Origin: a virus
Length of the DNA: 28,795 nt
Reading direction: 5' to 3' (one strand)
IMG/VR virus record: IMGVR_UViG_3300047318_000234
Span: 1 to 28,795 of that record
Positions 6,059 to 13,641 of the stretch are shown here, piece after piece. Made by a program: the position numbers and the translations under genes. Under the pieces are notes generated by a model. That model did no database searches. It worked only from the letters and a program-made list of their open reading frames with translations, and was not told where the DNA came from. Position 1 is the first letter of the stretch; each line of letters opens with the position of its first letter.

Positions 6059-6369
6059 CGGGCGATGCGTGCCTACCGGTGCCTACACGGATGCCACTCG
6101 GTGCCTACTGTGCAACGGTTTGGCAAGGTGGGAAATGTGGCGACTTGTAGGCCCGCTGTAGGGGCTAAGTCCCTGATTTTGCACGCATTTGGTAGTGAAA
6201 CGGTGCTAGACGTAGCCCAATGTTTGGGCTATTCTGGAGGAGAGGGAGGGAGCCACAGCACTAGCATCCATGCGGGTTGCGAGCTCTCTTTTCCTGCGAT
6301 GCCTACTCCGATGCCTACCGGCGATTCGGATGCTCATCCCTCCTCCCCTCCCCTTATGAAGGAAGCAGA
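6059..6369. other. 311-bp non-coding region upstream of int; candidate attP/arm-site region
   Basis: No gene is supported here. TGCCTAC occurs as a direct repeat at 6070-6076, 6080-6086 and 6102-6108, with a degenerate copy at 6092-6098. This gives spacings of 10, 12 and 10 bp, one DNA turn each. It recurs at 6300-6306 and 6312-6318 on the far side of a ~190-bp gap. An inverted copy (GTAGGCA, 6051-6057) covers the int start codon. The gap holds the palindrome at 6213-6231. Phased short repeats on two arms are typical of integrase arm-type and excisionase sites. No core sequence could be identified, so attP is a hypothesis. Confidence 0.5.
6213..6231. promoter_or_regulatory. Perfect 8-bp palindrome, probable operator
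   Basis: TAGCCCAA-TGT-TTGGGCTA is a perfect 8-bp inverted repeat with a 3-bp centre, lying between int and the rightward gene at 6370. It lacks a U-tract in either direction, so it is more likely a protein-binding site than a terminator. The half-site differs from the GCAA/TTGC operator at 948-992, which implies a different regulator. The core of a recombination site is an alternative reading. Confidence 0.5.
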
Positions 6370-6636
6370 ATGACAGACACCAGAGCAGCATTTGAAGCGT
6401 GGGCCGTCAGCGAAGAAGCCGAGCTCGACCTCACGACGGTGCGCAATGAAAATCTGCGCATCGAAGCCTATGTGAAGAAGGAAACGTTCGCCGCTTGGAA
6501 GGGCTGGCAAGCCGCAATCAATCATGAGCGGGCAGAGTGCGCCAAGGTGTGCGAGGAAATCGCGCCATCTGGAACTCGAACTCCATGGTCCGGCGTCGAG
6601 ATGGGCGGCAACTTTGAAGGAGCGCCAGAACTATGA
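6370..6636 (+). CDS. Phage protein of the FEAW...WKGWQA family (copy 2)
   Basis: The protein has 88 residues from ATG 6370 behind GAAGGA (6358-6363). AAFEAWAVSEEAEL and ETFAAWKGWQAAINHERAECAKVCEE combine the FEAW/GWQA module also found at 4401-4739 with the ERAECAKVCE motif frequent in phage early proteins. Two Cys lie in AECAKVCEE. It is the first of three small rightward genes beyond int, with overlapping ends (ATGA). Function unknown. Confidence 0.7.
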   Translation: MTDTRAAFEAWAVSEEAELDLTTVRNENLRIEAYVKKETFAAWKGWQAAINHERAECAKVCEEIAPSGTRTPWSGVEMGGNFEGAPEL

Positions 6637-6872
6637 GCATCCGCATCGCGCCAAGCATCAGTGAGCCCGGCACGTTTGAACTGACCTTCGACAACCCGAA
6701 GTGCTCTCGCGGCGGCCGCTGCATCATCAACGTGGTCAAGGGCGCACCTGTTGCCCCTTCGCACGGATGGAACGGCGACACCGACAAGCCAACCATCACC
6801 CCGAGCATCGGCTGCGAGAGTCGCGGCTGCACATGGCACGGGCACATCATCAATGGGGAAGTGAGGCCATGA
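6633..6872 (+). CDS. DUF6527-like small protein
   Basis: The protein has 79 residues from ATG 6633, overlapping the previous stop. The string HGWNGDTDKPTITPSI followed by CTWHGHIINGEV is the pattern of DUF6527-type phage proteins: a WNGD..KPT.SPSI core followed by a Cys/His and a G-containing beta turn. NPKCSRGGRC near the N-terminus supplies further Cys. The CxC/H arrangement suggests metal binding. No biochemical role is known. Coupled to the following gene. Confidence 0.65.
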   Translation: MSIRIAPSISEPGTFELTFDNPKCSRGGRCIINVVKGAPVAPSHGWNGDTDKPTITPSIGCESRGCTWHGHIINGEVRP

Positions 6873-7078
6873 CGATGATGACGATAGACGAGATGAACCT
6901 GCTCCCCGAGGTGTCGCCGGCACCGGGCCTCAAGTGGCGCGAGGACGCCGACCCCATCGGCTACATGGACGCAGACAGCGTGAAGTGGGAGGTGTTCCGG
7001 GCGAAAGACGGCGCCCTAGTTCGCAGCCGCGCCGCGCCGAGCTGGATGTCGGGCGCGTTCGCCCACCTTAAGGCTTGA
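6869..7078 (+). CDS. Hypothetical phage protein, 69 aa
   Basis: I chose the ATG at 6869, which overlaps the stop of the DUF6527-like gene; longer in-frame openings lie inside that gene. The 69 residues include GYMDADSVKWEVFRAKDGALV, which reads like a small beta sheet. It is the last rightward gene, and its 3' end overlaps the leftward holin-like gene by 11 bp. No terminator is visible between the two converging transcription units. No family recognised. Confidence 0.6.
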   Translation: MTMMTIDEMNLLPEVSPAPGLKWREDADPIGYMDADSVKWEVFRAKDGALVRSRAAPSWMSGAFAHLKA

Positions 7079-7595
7079 CCCGCCCGCCCGCGGCGAGTTC
7101 ATCCTTGCGCGCGCTGCCGGCGCTGCTGCCGAAGTAGTAGGCGATGATGCCGGTCCAGGCCGTGCCCAGCGAGCCGAGCATGATGAGCAGCGCGTCATTG
7201 TTCGTGTTCAGCGTGCCGTACATCAGGCCGAGCAGGATCGTGAAGAAGCCGATCGTCACGAAGATGGCAAGGGCGGCAGGAACCCACGACCGCACCGCTA
7301 CCTGCATCGCGCGGGCGTCCTTTTTGTCTTCGAGGATCGCGCCGTCGCGCGCCTGATCGACCCGGGCCATCTCCACTTCGAAGCTCATCTCGGCCTCGCG
7401 TAGCGCCCGGATCTGGTCGCCGGTCAGCGTGCCATTGGCGAGCGCCGAAGCCACATCCTCCTCGGTCGCGTTCGGACTGCCGAGCAGCTTGTCGCCGAGG
7501 ATCTTCACCGCGGCACCAGCGAGCGGGCCGCCGAAGGCCGCAGCGATGCCTGGCGCGACAGAGCGGAGGGCTTCCTTCCAGTCGAAGTCGGCCAT
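7068..7595 (-). CDS. 3TM holin-like protein (GTA holin family)
   Basis: The protein has 175 residues from ATG 7595; an in-frame opening to 7910 is rejected because it lies over the lysin gene. The pattern matches the GTA_holin_3TM family. It starts FDWKEALRSVAPGIAAAFGGPLAGAAVKI (amphipathic helix, about 11-30), then ATEEDVASALANG, a charged helix, then two strong membrane segments (about 104-126 and 134-155). It ends with YYFGSSAGSARK. Holins of this family permeabilise the inner membrane for endolysin release. It is the last gene of the late operon. Confidence 0.85.
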   Translation of the reverse strand: MADFDWKEALRSVAPGIAAAFGGPLAGAAVKILGDKLLGSPNATEEDVASALANGTLTGDQIRALREAEMSFEVEMARVDQARDGAILEDKKDARAMQVAVRSWVPAALAIFVTIGFFTILLGLMYGTLNTNNDALLIMLGSLGTAWTGIIAYYFGSSAGSARKDELAAGGRVKP

Positions 7596-7651
7596 CAGCG
7601 TCCTCCCCGGAGCCACCACAGCCAGAGATTCAATGCGTGTGCGCCGTACAT
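7595..7651 (-). CDS. Possible 18-aa Trp-rich coupling peptide
   Basis: A short frame runs from ATG 7651 to a TGA overlapping the holin start (TGATG). It encodes MYGAHALNLWLWWLRGGR and begins 2 nt after the lysin stop, behind GGGGAT. It fills exactly the gap between lysin and holin genes. Coupling by overlap and the amphipathic Trp-rich sequence are suggestive, but so short a frame may be chance. Confidence 0.25.
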   Translation of the reverse strand: MYGAHALNLWLWWLRGGR

Positions 7652-7653
7652 GG

Positions 7654-8157
7654 TCAGATCCCCAGCGCCGCACGCGCCTCGTCGTAATAGCCGTTCCACG
7701 AGTCACGGTGGGGCTTACCGGGTCGCCATGTGCGAACGGCGTACAGCTTCCAAGCCTCGTCGTAGTCGCCGACTTCCGGCATCGCCTGCGGGTCTGAGAA
7801 CAGCAGCAGCCGGGCGAAGCACAGCGCCAAGAGGTCGTCCGTCTCCAGCGCCGCCCAGATGTTTGGCCGCTCCCACGGGACGCCCCGCTCTGCGCACACT
7901 CTATGCGCATGGCCGCAGGTTGCCGGGTGGGTCATCACGCCCTTGACCCCGCCGCCGCTTTCAAACTGCCAAAATCCGCGCGCTGGTCCGTTACCCTGCT
8001 GCCGGCGATACCGGAAGCGCGACTCCTGCCGGCCGATGGTCAGCAGCATCAGCCGGGCGCGCGGCGTGTCCATCTTCATCGGCAGCAGCGCGAGGCCGGG
8101 GTCGATGATGTCCTCGATGACCTGGAGAAGCGGCATGTTGGTTTGCAGGTCGGTCAC
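7654..8157 (-). CDS. Endolysin, lysozyme-like (transglycosylase/muramidase fold)
   Basis: The protein has 167 residues from GTG 8157, which overlaps the previous stop (GTGA). LLTIGRQESRFRYR gives the candidate catalytic Glu (E45) at the end of a helix, followed by the lysozyme-superfamily strand GPARGFWQFE. Later parts include two Cys (TCGHAHRVCAE) and LLALCFARLLLFSDPQA. The C-terminal WNGYYDEARAALG is typical of phage lysins of this type. No signal peptide is present, so export depends on the adjacent holin. It should cleave the glycan strands of peptidoglycan. Confidence 0.8.
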   Translation of the reverse strand: MTDLQTNMPLLQVIEDIIDPGLALLPMKMDTPRARLMLLTIGRQESRFRYRRQQGNGPARGFWQFESGGGVKGVMTHPATCGHAHRVCAERGVPWERPNIWAALETDDLLALCFARLLLFSDPQAMPEVGDYDEAWKLYAVRTWRPGKPHRDSWNGYYDEARAALGI

Positions 8158-8426
8158 TTGGCGCCCTTCTTTTCGTACTCCAAGTTCTCGATGCGGAACT
8201 TGAGAATCGCGAGCTCACCCTGAATCGTTGCGGCCTGACCGTTGCCGGCCTTCACCGCGATCTTCAAATCCGTCATGTCCTCGCCTAGCTGGCCGACGCG
8301 GAAGTAGATGCTCGCGAAGGCAGCGAAGGCAGCGAAGGCGACGCCTAGAAGCCATGTGAGCGGCAGCTTGACATCGATGACGCGCGTGACGCGCTGGAGG
8401 TCGCTGGGCTGGGAGTCCTGGCTCAT
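8154..8426 (-). CDS. Lysis-cassette membrane protein with coiled coil (spanin-like topology)
   Basis: The protein has 90 residues from ATG 8426, coupled to both neighbours by overlaps. A polar N-terminus (about 1-24) precedes one membrane segment (LTWLLGVAFAAFAAFASIYF, about 24-43). A long charged helix with heptad character then runs to the end (MTDLKIAVKAGNG...LAILKFRIENLEYEKKGAK). This topology resembles an inner-membrane spanin or a holin accessory protein. No outer-membrane lipoprotein partner was found nested in it. Function inferred from place and topology only. Confidence 0.6.
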   Translation of the reverse strand: MSQDSQPSDLQRVTRVIDVKLPLTWLLGVAFAAFAAFASIYFRVGQLGEDMTDLKIAVKAGNGQAATIQGELAILKFRIENLEYEKKGAK

Positions 8427-8641
8427 GCCACGCCCTCGTCGGCTTCGTTGCGGTTCGCCCTGGCACAGTGGTCCTTGTCGAGCTTGCCGAGCACCCAGCA
8501 CACCGGACGGCACAGCGTGCAGCGGCCTTGCTCGACCGCGCGACCCATGCGGCCGGATAGCGTCATGTCAGGATCGCCGCCAGTGAGAGCGTTGACGAAC
8601 TGGTCGAGCCCGATCAGGGCATTGAAAAGGTAGCGCTTCAT
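8423..8641 (-). CDS. Cys-rich small phage protein upstream of the lysis genes
   Basis: The ATG at 8641 has GAGG 7 nt upstream; the longer frame to 8728 is rejected. The 72 residues begin MKRYLFNALIGLDQFVNALT and then GDPDMTLSGRMGRA. The second half has four Cys: CTLC, VCWVLG and DHCAR. The pattern recurs in phage lysis cassettes (MKRYLFN...DQ..N...GGDPDET.S). The spaced Cys/His residues suggest a metal site or disulfides. Role unknown. Confidence 0.7.
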   Translation of the reverse strand: MKRYLFNALIGLDQFVNALTGGDPDMTLSGRMGRAVEQGRCTLCRPVCWVLGKLDKDHCARANRNEADEGVA

Positions 8642-8669
8642 GGGCGGGCCTCGGTGGTTTTGATGGGGG

Positions 8670-9410
8670 TCAGAAGTCCGGCAACTCAGCCGGTGGCGGA
8701 GTGAAGCCACCCGAGGCATAAAGGGCATAGCCCTTCACAAGCCGGAGGTCGTCCAGGTAGTGCGTGCCCGTGACGAAGAGGGGAAGCCCGCTGTTCGACG
8801 TGTTCCCGATCCATAGCGAGTCGGAAGCGTTGCTGTACGCAGCCCCCGAGACGGTGGTGGTGGCGACCGGCGTCCCATTCAGGAAAAGCGTCCAGACATC
8901 GGCCGCGCGCTGGAACGCAACGTGCGACCATGAGGCGGCTGGGATGGTGTTCGCGCCAGAGGCGGCGATATTGACGTACACCGTAGACCCGGCTGCGTTG
9001 CTGGCCGTCGCCTTGACGTAGCCCGCGGTGGTGATCTCCATGGAGAACGAACGGTGCCCCGTGGTCGACATCTTCGCCACGATCATGCGATCCGTCGCCG
9101 ATGTGGTCTGCGAGGGCCAAACCCAAGCCTCTAGGGTGAAGTCGCCCGCAGGAACGAGATCGGCGCTGTGAGCGATGGCGAGCTTCGCTGTACCACTAGC
9201 GAAGGCCGCAGCCGCGCTGCCGTACTTCGTTTGCGTGGTGCTGGTCGTCGCCGAAGTTGGCGTGACCGTGCGCGCATAAAGGCTGCTGTCGGTGAACGTG
9301 GTTCCGCCGTTCGAGCCGTTCATGTGCAGCAGCAGCTTCACATCCGAGAAGCTGAAGACGGACGCGCCGCCCGCATACGACGAAAGCACTGCCTGCTGGA
9401 TCGCGCTCAC
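8670..9410 (-). CDS. LamG/ConA-like lectin domain tail protein
   Basis: The protein has 246 residues from GTG 9410 (GTGA overlap). About residues 24-235 form a Laminin_G_3 jelly roll: LLLHMNGSNGGTTFTDSS at the start, YGSAAAAF..., then DFTLEAWVWP, SHVAFQRAADVWTLFLNGTP, SLWIGNTS and the closing YLDDLRLVKG..LY. This order is typical of LamG modules in phage tail appendages that bind surface glycans. The last residues (FTPPPAELPDF) also recur in such proteins. Directly behind the fibre gene, it is probably a receptor-binding or decoration protein. Confidence 0.8.
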   Translation of the reverse strand: MSAIQQAVLSSYAGGASVFSFSDVKLLLHMNGSNGGTTFTDSSLYARTVTPTSATTSTTQTKYGSAAAAFASGTAKLAIAHSADLVPAGDFTLEAWVWPSQTTSATDRMIVAKMSTTGHRSFSMEITTAGYVKATASNAAGSTVYVNIAASGANTIPAASWSHVAFQRAADVWTLFLNGTPVATTTVSGAAYSNASDSLWIGNTSNSGLPLFVTGTHYLDDLRLVKGYALYASGGFTPPPAELPDF

Positions 9411-10474
9411 GACAGGCCCGTCCCGTTGATGCGCCAGCGCGTCGAGGTCACCTTGATGGCGGTGGCTTGCCCGCCAGGCGCGATGGTTCGGCTCCCCGTT
9501 GATCCAACCGTGCCGACGAGAACCAGCGTATCGGTCGTGATCGCGATCGTGATGACCCCGGCGCCGATGTCGTTGTCAAAGGTGACCGCCGTCCCGATCG
9601 GGAACGCCACCGACGAGTTGGCCGGGATCGTCCAGATCCGCGCGGTCGTGTCCGCGACCGGGTGATAGATGTGCTTGTTCGCGTCGGTCAGGACCAGCGT
9701 ATACGCGGCAGACTGGCTGTTCTGAGGGATGCCGACCGCGCCCTTGGCGTCGAGTGCGGCTTGAAGGTCGGTTTGAGATGCCAGGGTTCCGGTGATTGCG
9801 CCCCATGCAGTGCCAGTCGCTGCGGCCAGCGGCCCGACTGTCGCGCCATTGATTCGGGCATAGATGCCGGCCGTCGTCGTCCACACGTCTCCATTCGTCG
9901 GCGTGGTCGGCGCCGCCCCGTGCGGGAGGCGGAAGCCGGCGCCACCTGTCGCCGATGCCGCCGTGAGCGCCAGGCCGGTGAACGTGACCTTCTCGACGGT
10001 CATCGTGTTCGTCGTCTGGTCGTACTCGAAGCCGGCCTCCGCGCCGAAGGCCCCGGCGTTGTTGTACTGGATCTGCTTGTCCGAGCCGGCGACCGTCCCG
10101 CCACCCGACGCCGAGCTTCCGAAGGCTTGCCGCTTGTCCGAATCGCTGGCGAGCGTGAACGTCGATGCTCCCGCCACCAACTGATAGAGCTGGAGGTAGG
10201 TCGACGGGTTGAGCCAATTCGTTGTGGTGGTTGCCGCAGTGACGGCCCCCGTGGCCCGGTGCGCAACAACGTAGTTCGTCGCGCTGGCCGTCAAGGTGAC
10301 CGTTCCATCGGCGACAGTGACGTTGTTGAACGCGCCACCGTAGTAGCCAAGAATCAGGCCGGAAGTTGTCGATTGACGAAGGCCGTACAGCCCGGCCGGC
10401 GACACCGCTCGGAGGTTCTGGTTGACGACGGTATCAGCGCCCTGTCCTGCGGCGACTGTTGCGAGTTGGGTCAT
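9407..10474 (-). CDS. Tail fibre-like protein
   Basis: The protein has 355 residues from ATG 10474 (ATGA overlap with the tip protein). It is Thr/Ala/Gly-rich and low in charge. About 1-110 resemble a phage fibre attachment module (LYGLRQSTTSGLILGYYGG, NYVVAHRATGAV). The middle has the fibre repeat style (GSDKQIQYNNAGAFGAEAGF, TGTAWGAITGTLASQTDLQAALDAKG). The last 100 residues (AYTLVLTDANKHIYHPVADT, SVAFPIGTAVTFDNDI) form a beta-rich head-like domain common in structural proteins. It probably trimerises at the tail tip. Confidence 0.75.
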   Translation of the reverse strand: MTQLATVAAGQGADTVVNQNLRAVSPAGLYGLRQSTTSGLILGYYGGAFNNVTVADGTVTLTASATNYVVAHRATGAVTAATTTTNWLNPSTYLQLYQLVAGASTFTLASDSDKRQAFGSSASGGGTVAGSDKQIQYNNAGAFGAEAGFEYDQTTNTMTVEKVTFTGLALTAASATGGAGFRLPHGAAPTTPTNGDVWTTTAGIYARINGATVGPLAAATGTAWGAITGTLASQTDLQAALDAKGAVGIPQNSQSAAYTLVLTDANKHIYHPVADTTARIWTIPANSSVAFPIGTAVTFDNDIGAGVITIAITTDTLVLVGTVGSTGSRTIAPGGQATAIKVTSTRWRINGTGLS

Positions 10475-13400
10475 ATGGTTGCCTGTAGTTCGCGGCCTCG
10501 GCCGTTGGTGTCACTGATCTGGTAAACCTTCACGTACAGCGGGCCGCCCGCCACATAGCCGTCAGCGCTTTGCATGGCGGCGGTGTAGACGGCGGCGGTC
10601 GTGGTGCTGGCGATCGTCCTGCGCACGGTGGCGAAGGTTCCATCGGTGTAGAGGTCGGTTTCGTAGCGCTCGGACACTTCGCCCAGCGGCACGACGCCGA
10701 TAAGCCAGTTTTCAGACAGGCGCGTGCGGCGAACCCAGCTCAGCGTTATGTCGCCGCCCGTGATGTTCTTGTCCAGGTTCGTCGGCGAGAAGCACTCCAG
10801 GCCCTCGGCCGTGCTCGCATAGGTCTGCGACGCGATGCTGTCGAAACTGCGCCCGTTGCTGACCGCCCGGTAGAACTTGATCTGCCCGATCGAGCCGCCA
10901 TCGAGGGATGGATGCATCAGGCCGGCCGCCGACAGAACGACGAAGACATCGCCCGCCACATGCGTTCCGCGCGCCCACTCGGTTCCGCGTTGTCCACGCA
11001 GGAGGCCCGAGAGGATGTACCGATTCGAGCCGTTCAGGCCCGCAGTGGTCAGCGTCGCCCGCTGGAATTTGATGATCTCCCACCGGCCAGGCGCGCCGAT
11101 CGCGGCCACGTTGTCAGTCCCCGTGAGTAGAACGTCCTGCGTGATGCTGGTCAGTTCGTTCTGGTTGACGTTGACCGTCAGCACGTTCGTCTCGTCGATG
11201 ACGCCCAGCGTCCAGGCGCCCAGCGCCGTCTCGGCGAGACCCATGGCAGCGGACAGTGCAACCGTCCCGCGCGAGTCCAGGCTTGAATCGTCGTCGCCCA
11301 CAAACAACTCGGCGCCGTGCCAGCCGTCGGCCACGCCCGCCATGGCCGCATAGATGCCGGCGTTGTTGTCGGCGTCCTGAAGGATCGGGATGTCCAGAAG
11401 TTGTAGCTTGGTCGGAGGAACAAGCGGCGCAATGGCCTGCGCATTGAACCCACCAGAGCCCGGAACCGTCTGGATCAGCAGATCGCCATCAGCCGGGAAG
11501 CATTCGATTTCAAGGAGCGCCCCCGTGTCGGTCAGGCCGGAAATCATCCAGTCGCTGAACGTGCCCCGCGGGTACTCCACCCGGATGACATCGCCAGGGC
11601 TCAGATAGATGAACTTCCGCCCGATCACGCAGGCGCGGGTCATCTGCGACAGCCAGCGCTCGAACAGGATGCGCCGTGCGATCGTGGCGGCCTTGTCCGG
11701 TTCCATCGCGATGTTGAGCTCGACGCGCTCGTCCAGCACCGAATCGACCGCATCCCGGCGCGCGCTCTGCGTGGTGATCTGGTAGTCGAAATGCGGGTTG
11801 TTGAACGCGACCGTGACGCTGCGCGGCAACTCGTCGGCGTTGCTGCGGGTCAGCGGGAAGGGGTCGCCTGGCTCGCCGCCGTTCTCGATGCACGCGAGTT
11901 CGTCGTAGCTGATCGTGGCGACGTAGGTCTTGCCGGCCCGGTGGAAGTAGCGCATCAAGCCGTCTTCCTCGACGACCCCGATGGCTCCATAGGTCAGCAG
12001 CGGCGCGACGTTGGCGCGGGCGCTGGCCGGCGCTTGCATGGTGTACCCCCATACCGAATCGTCGATGGTGCTCACATCGAACTGCGGCGCGGTCAGTCCC
12101 GTGCGCAAGCTCTGGCTCTCGATGATGTCGGCGACGAGAGCGAGAGACGGCTGCACAACATCGAAGCGGATCGTTCGGTACTGGACGGCGCCAGTCACCC
12201 GCTCGCCGACCAGCGCGAAGGAGTCATTGCAGACGAAGGCCGAAGACGGCCCCGGAGGTGAGAACGACAGCGAGGTCGTCGTCCCGAGTTCGCGCCATAC
12301 GCCCGACTCCACCTTGTAGAAGTGGGTTGTCGAACTGAACAGCGGCAGGACGTAGACATAGATCCCAGCGGAGGACACGTAGAGGCCAGCCGCGAAGACG
12401 CTAGGCAGCGGGCCAGGATAGCTCGCGACGAATACGCCGTCAGAGTCAAAAACCTCCAGCGCGGCGCCAGGAACAACGAAGTAGGCAAGACCAGCGTAAG
12501 CGGCGACCGCCGACGCTGCACCGCCCACGGTCGTGATCGACCTGTACGAGGGGAGCCAATGGATGTTGATCCCGTTGATGTCGGCGAAGACAAACTGTTC
12601 GCTGATGCTGTCGTAGCCCGCCCAATGCGGAGAGGCAGCGCCAGAGATGATCTGACTGTAGAGAGGCCGGTACTCTTTCGAGCGGAGATTGAGCGCGTAG
12701 TACTCGGTCGGGTAGTACAGCGGATCGCCCTGGTAGATCCGATGAATCGCGTACGGGTCGGCCCCGATGCCGCTGCAACCGACCAGACCGCCGATGTTGT
12801 AGCTCGATCCGGGGTCGGACGCATATGTCCCCATGTCGTAGGTGTAGCCCACCCCGACCTGAGTGACGACGCCCGTGGTCAGGTCCGTATTGATCGGCGC
12901 CTGATACTGATAGAACATCTCCCCGTCGCTAGCCCAGATGGCGGGCGCCGCAGCGCCTCCCAGCGTTCCCGCGATGCCGAATTCCGAGGTCTCTGAGACT
13001 AGCGTCGCGCCAAACGAGATCTCAAAGGCGAGTTGCGGAATCCGGCCACCAGGGCACTCCAGGCCGAAGATGAACAGGCCGACGATGCCCTTGAAGGCCG
13101 GGACATTTCCGACGCCCTCGTAGGTCTCGATGATCGGGTGAGGAAGTTGATCGTCGAAGCCAGGGTGAACCGACAGCCCGGTAAAGGGGTCTTCCTTGCT
13201 TGCGAGCGCCTGGCCGGACGAGAGCCCAGTCGATGCGTCATAGCGCAGCTTCCCGTCGACCCATGCCTTGCGGATCGAGACGATCGTCCCTGGAAGCGGC
13301 GTGCGGCCGAGCGAGAGGTAGCCGTGCAGGAACTGTTGATAGTTCGTGTTCTTCGGGCCGCCCTTCCCCGCCGATGACGTGGTTCCAAGCTGGATGATGT

Positions 13401-13641
13401 CCGTTGACCAGATCCATGTAGCCTTCGGGATGTTGGAACCCCACGTTTCGGGGATGCCGTCTCCATAGACGCTGACCGAGACCTTGATGTCCTCAATGCG
13501 GTTGGTTTCTGTCGGCGGTGGCGGGTCCAGCAGCCCGCCCAGAACGCCACCGATAGCGGCGCCAATGCCAACGAAGCCAATCCCGCCCGTGACGAACCCA
13601 AGGGCCGCGCCCGCGACCATCCCAATCTGTTGACCGCTCAT
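10471..13641 (-). CDS. Large tail-tip/host-specificity protein (gpJ-like, GTA gp15-like place)
   Basis: The protein has 1056 residues from ATG 13641, which overlaps the NlpC stop; an upstream in-frame opening is rejected. It starts with a Gly-rich segment (GAALGFVTGGIGFVGIGAAI, about 11-40). Next comes VSVYGDGIPETWGSNIPKAT and WSTDI (50-82), the N-terminal hub signature of this tail-protein family. About 498-700 continue the canonical protein: LVADIIESQSLRTGLT, RANVAPLLTYGAI, and the phage-tail_3-like stretch with AATIARRILFERWL and SPGDVIRVEYPRG. The C-terminal third is fibronectin-like beta structure ending in SDTNGRGRELQATI. About 215-497 look like an inserted repetitive beta domain (see findings). 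It likely forms the central hub and receptor-contact tip. Confidence 0.85.
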   Translation of the reverse strand: MSGQQIGMVAGAALGFVTGGIGFVGIGAAIGGVLGGLLDPPPPTETNRIEDIKVSVSVYGDGIPETWGSNIPKATWIWSTDIIQLGTTSSAGKGGPKNTNYQQFLHGYLSLGRTPLPGTIVSIRKAWVDGKLRYDASTGLSSGQALASKEDPFTGLSVHPGFDDQLPHPIIETYEGVGNVPAFKGIVGLFIFGLECPGGRIPQLAFEISFGATLVSETSEFGIAGTLGGAAAPAIWASDGEMFYQYQAPINTDLTTGVVTQVGVGYTYDMGTYASDPGSSYNIGGLVGCSGIGADPYAIHRIYQGDPLYYPTEYYALNLRSKEYRPLYSQIISGAASPHWAGYDSISEQFVFADINGINIHWLPSYRSITTVGGAASAVAAYAGLAYFVVPGAALEVFDSDGVFVASYPGPLPSVFAAGLYVSSAGIYVYVLPLFSSTTHFYKVESGVWRELGTTTSLSFSPPGPSSAFVCNDSFALVGERVTGAVQYRTIRFDVVQPSLALVADIIESQSLRTGLTAPQFDVSTIDDSVWGYTMQAPASARANVAPLLTYGAIGVVEEDGLMRYFHRAGKTYVATISYDELACIENGGEPGDPFPLTRSNADELPRSVTVAFNNPHFDYQITTQSARRDAVDSVLDERVELNIAMEPDKAATIARRILFERWLSQMTRACVIGRKFIYLSPGDVIRVEYPRGTFSDWMISGLTDTGALLEIECFPADGDLLIQTVPGSGGFNAQAIAPLVPPTKLQLLDIPILQDADNNAGIYAAMAGVADGWHGAELFVGDDDSSLDSRGTVALSAAMGLAETALGAWTLGVIDETNVLTVNVNQNELTSITQDVLLTGTDNVAAIGAPGRWEIIKFQRATLTTAGLNGSNRYILSGLLRGQRGTEWARGTHVAGDVFVVLSAAGLMHPSLDGGSIGQIKFYRAVSNGRSFDSIASQTYASTAEGLECFSPTNLDKNITGGDITLSWVRRTRLSENWLIGVVPLGEVSERYETDLYTDGTFATVRRTIASTTTAAVYTAAMQSADGYVAGGPLYVKVYQISDTNGRGRELQATI

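Noticed and set aside
950-6190. Shared ATTTTGCA-like string in the operator region and upstream of int as an att repeat
   Set aside because: Only about 8 bp match, in AT-rich promoter DNA; not enough to claim a core duplication.
5093-6373. 426-codon plus-strand frame
   Set aside because: Antisense to the integrase, whose catalytic residues are complete; the frame has no recognisable fold.
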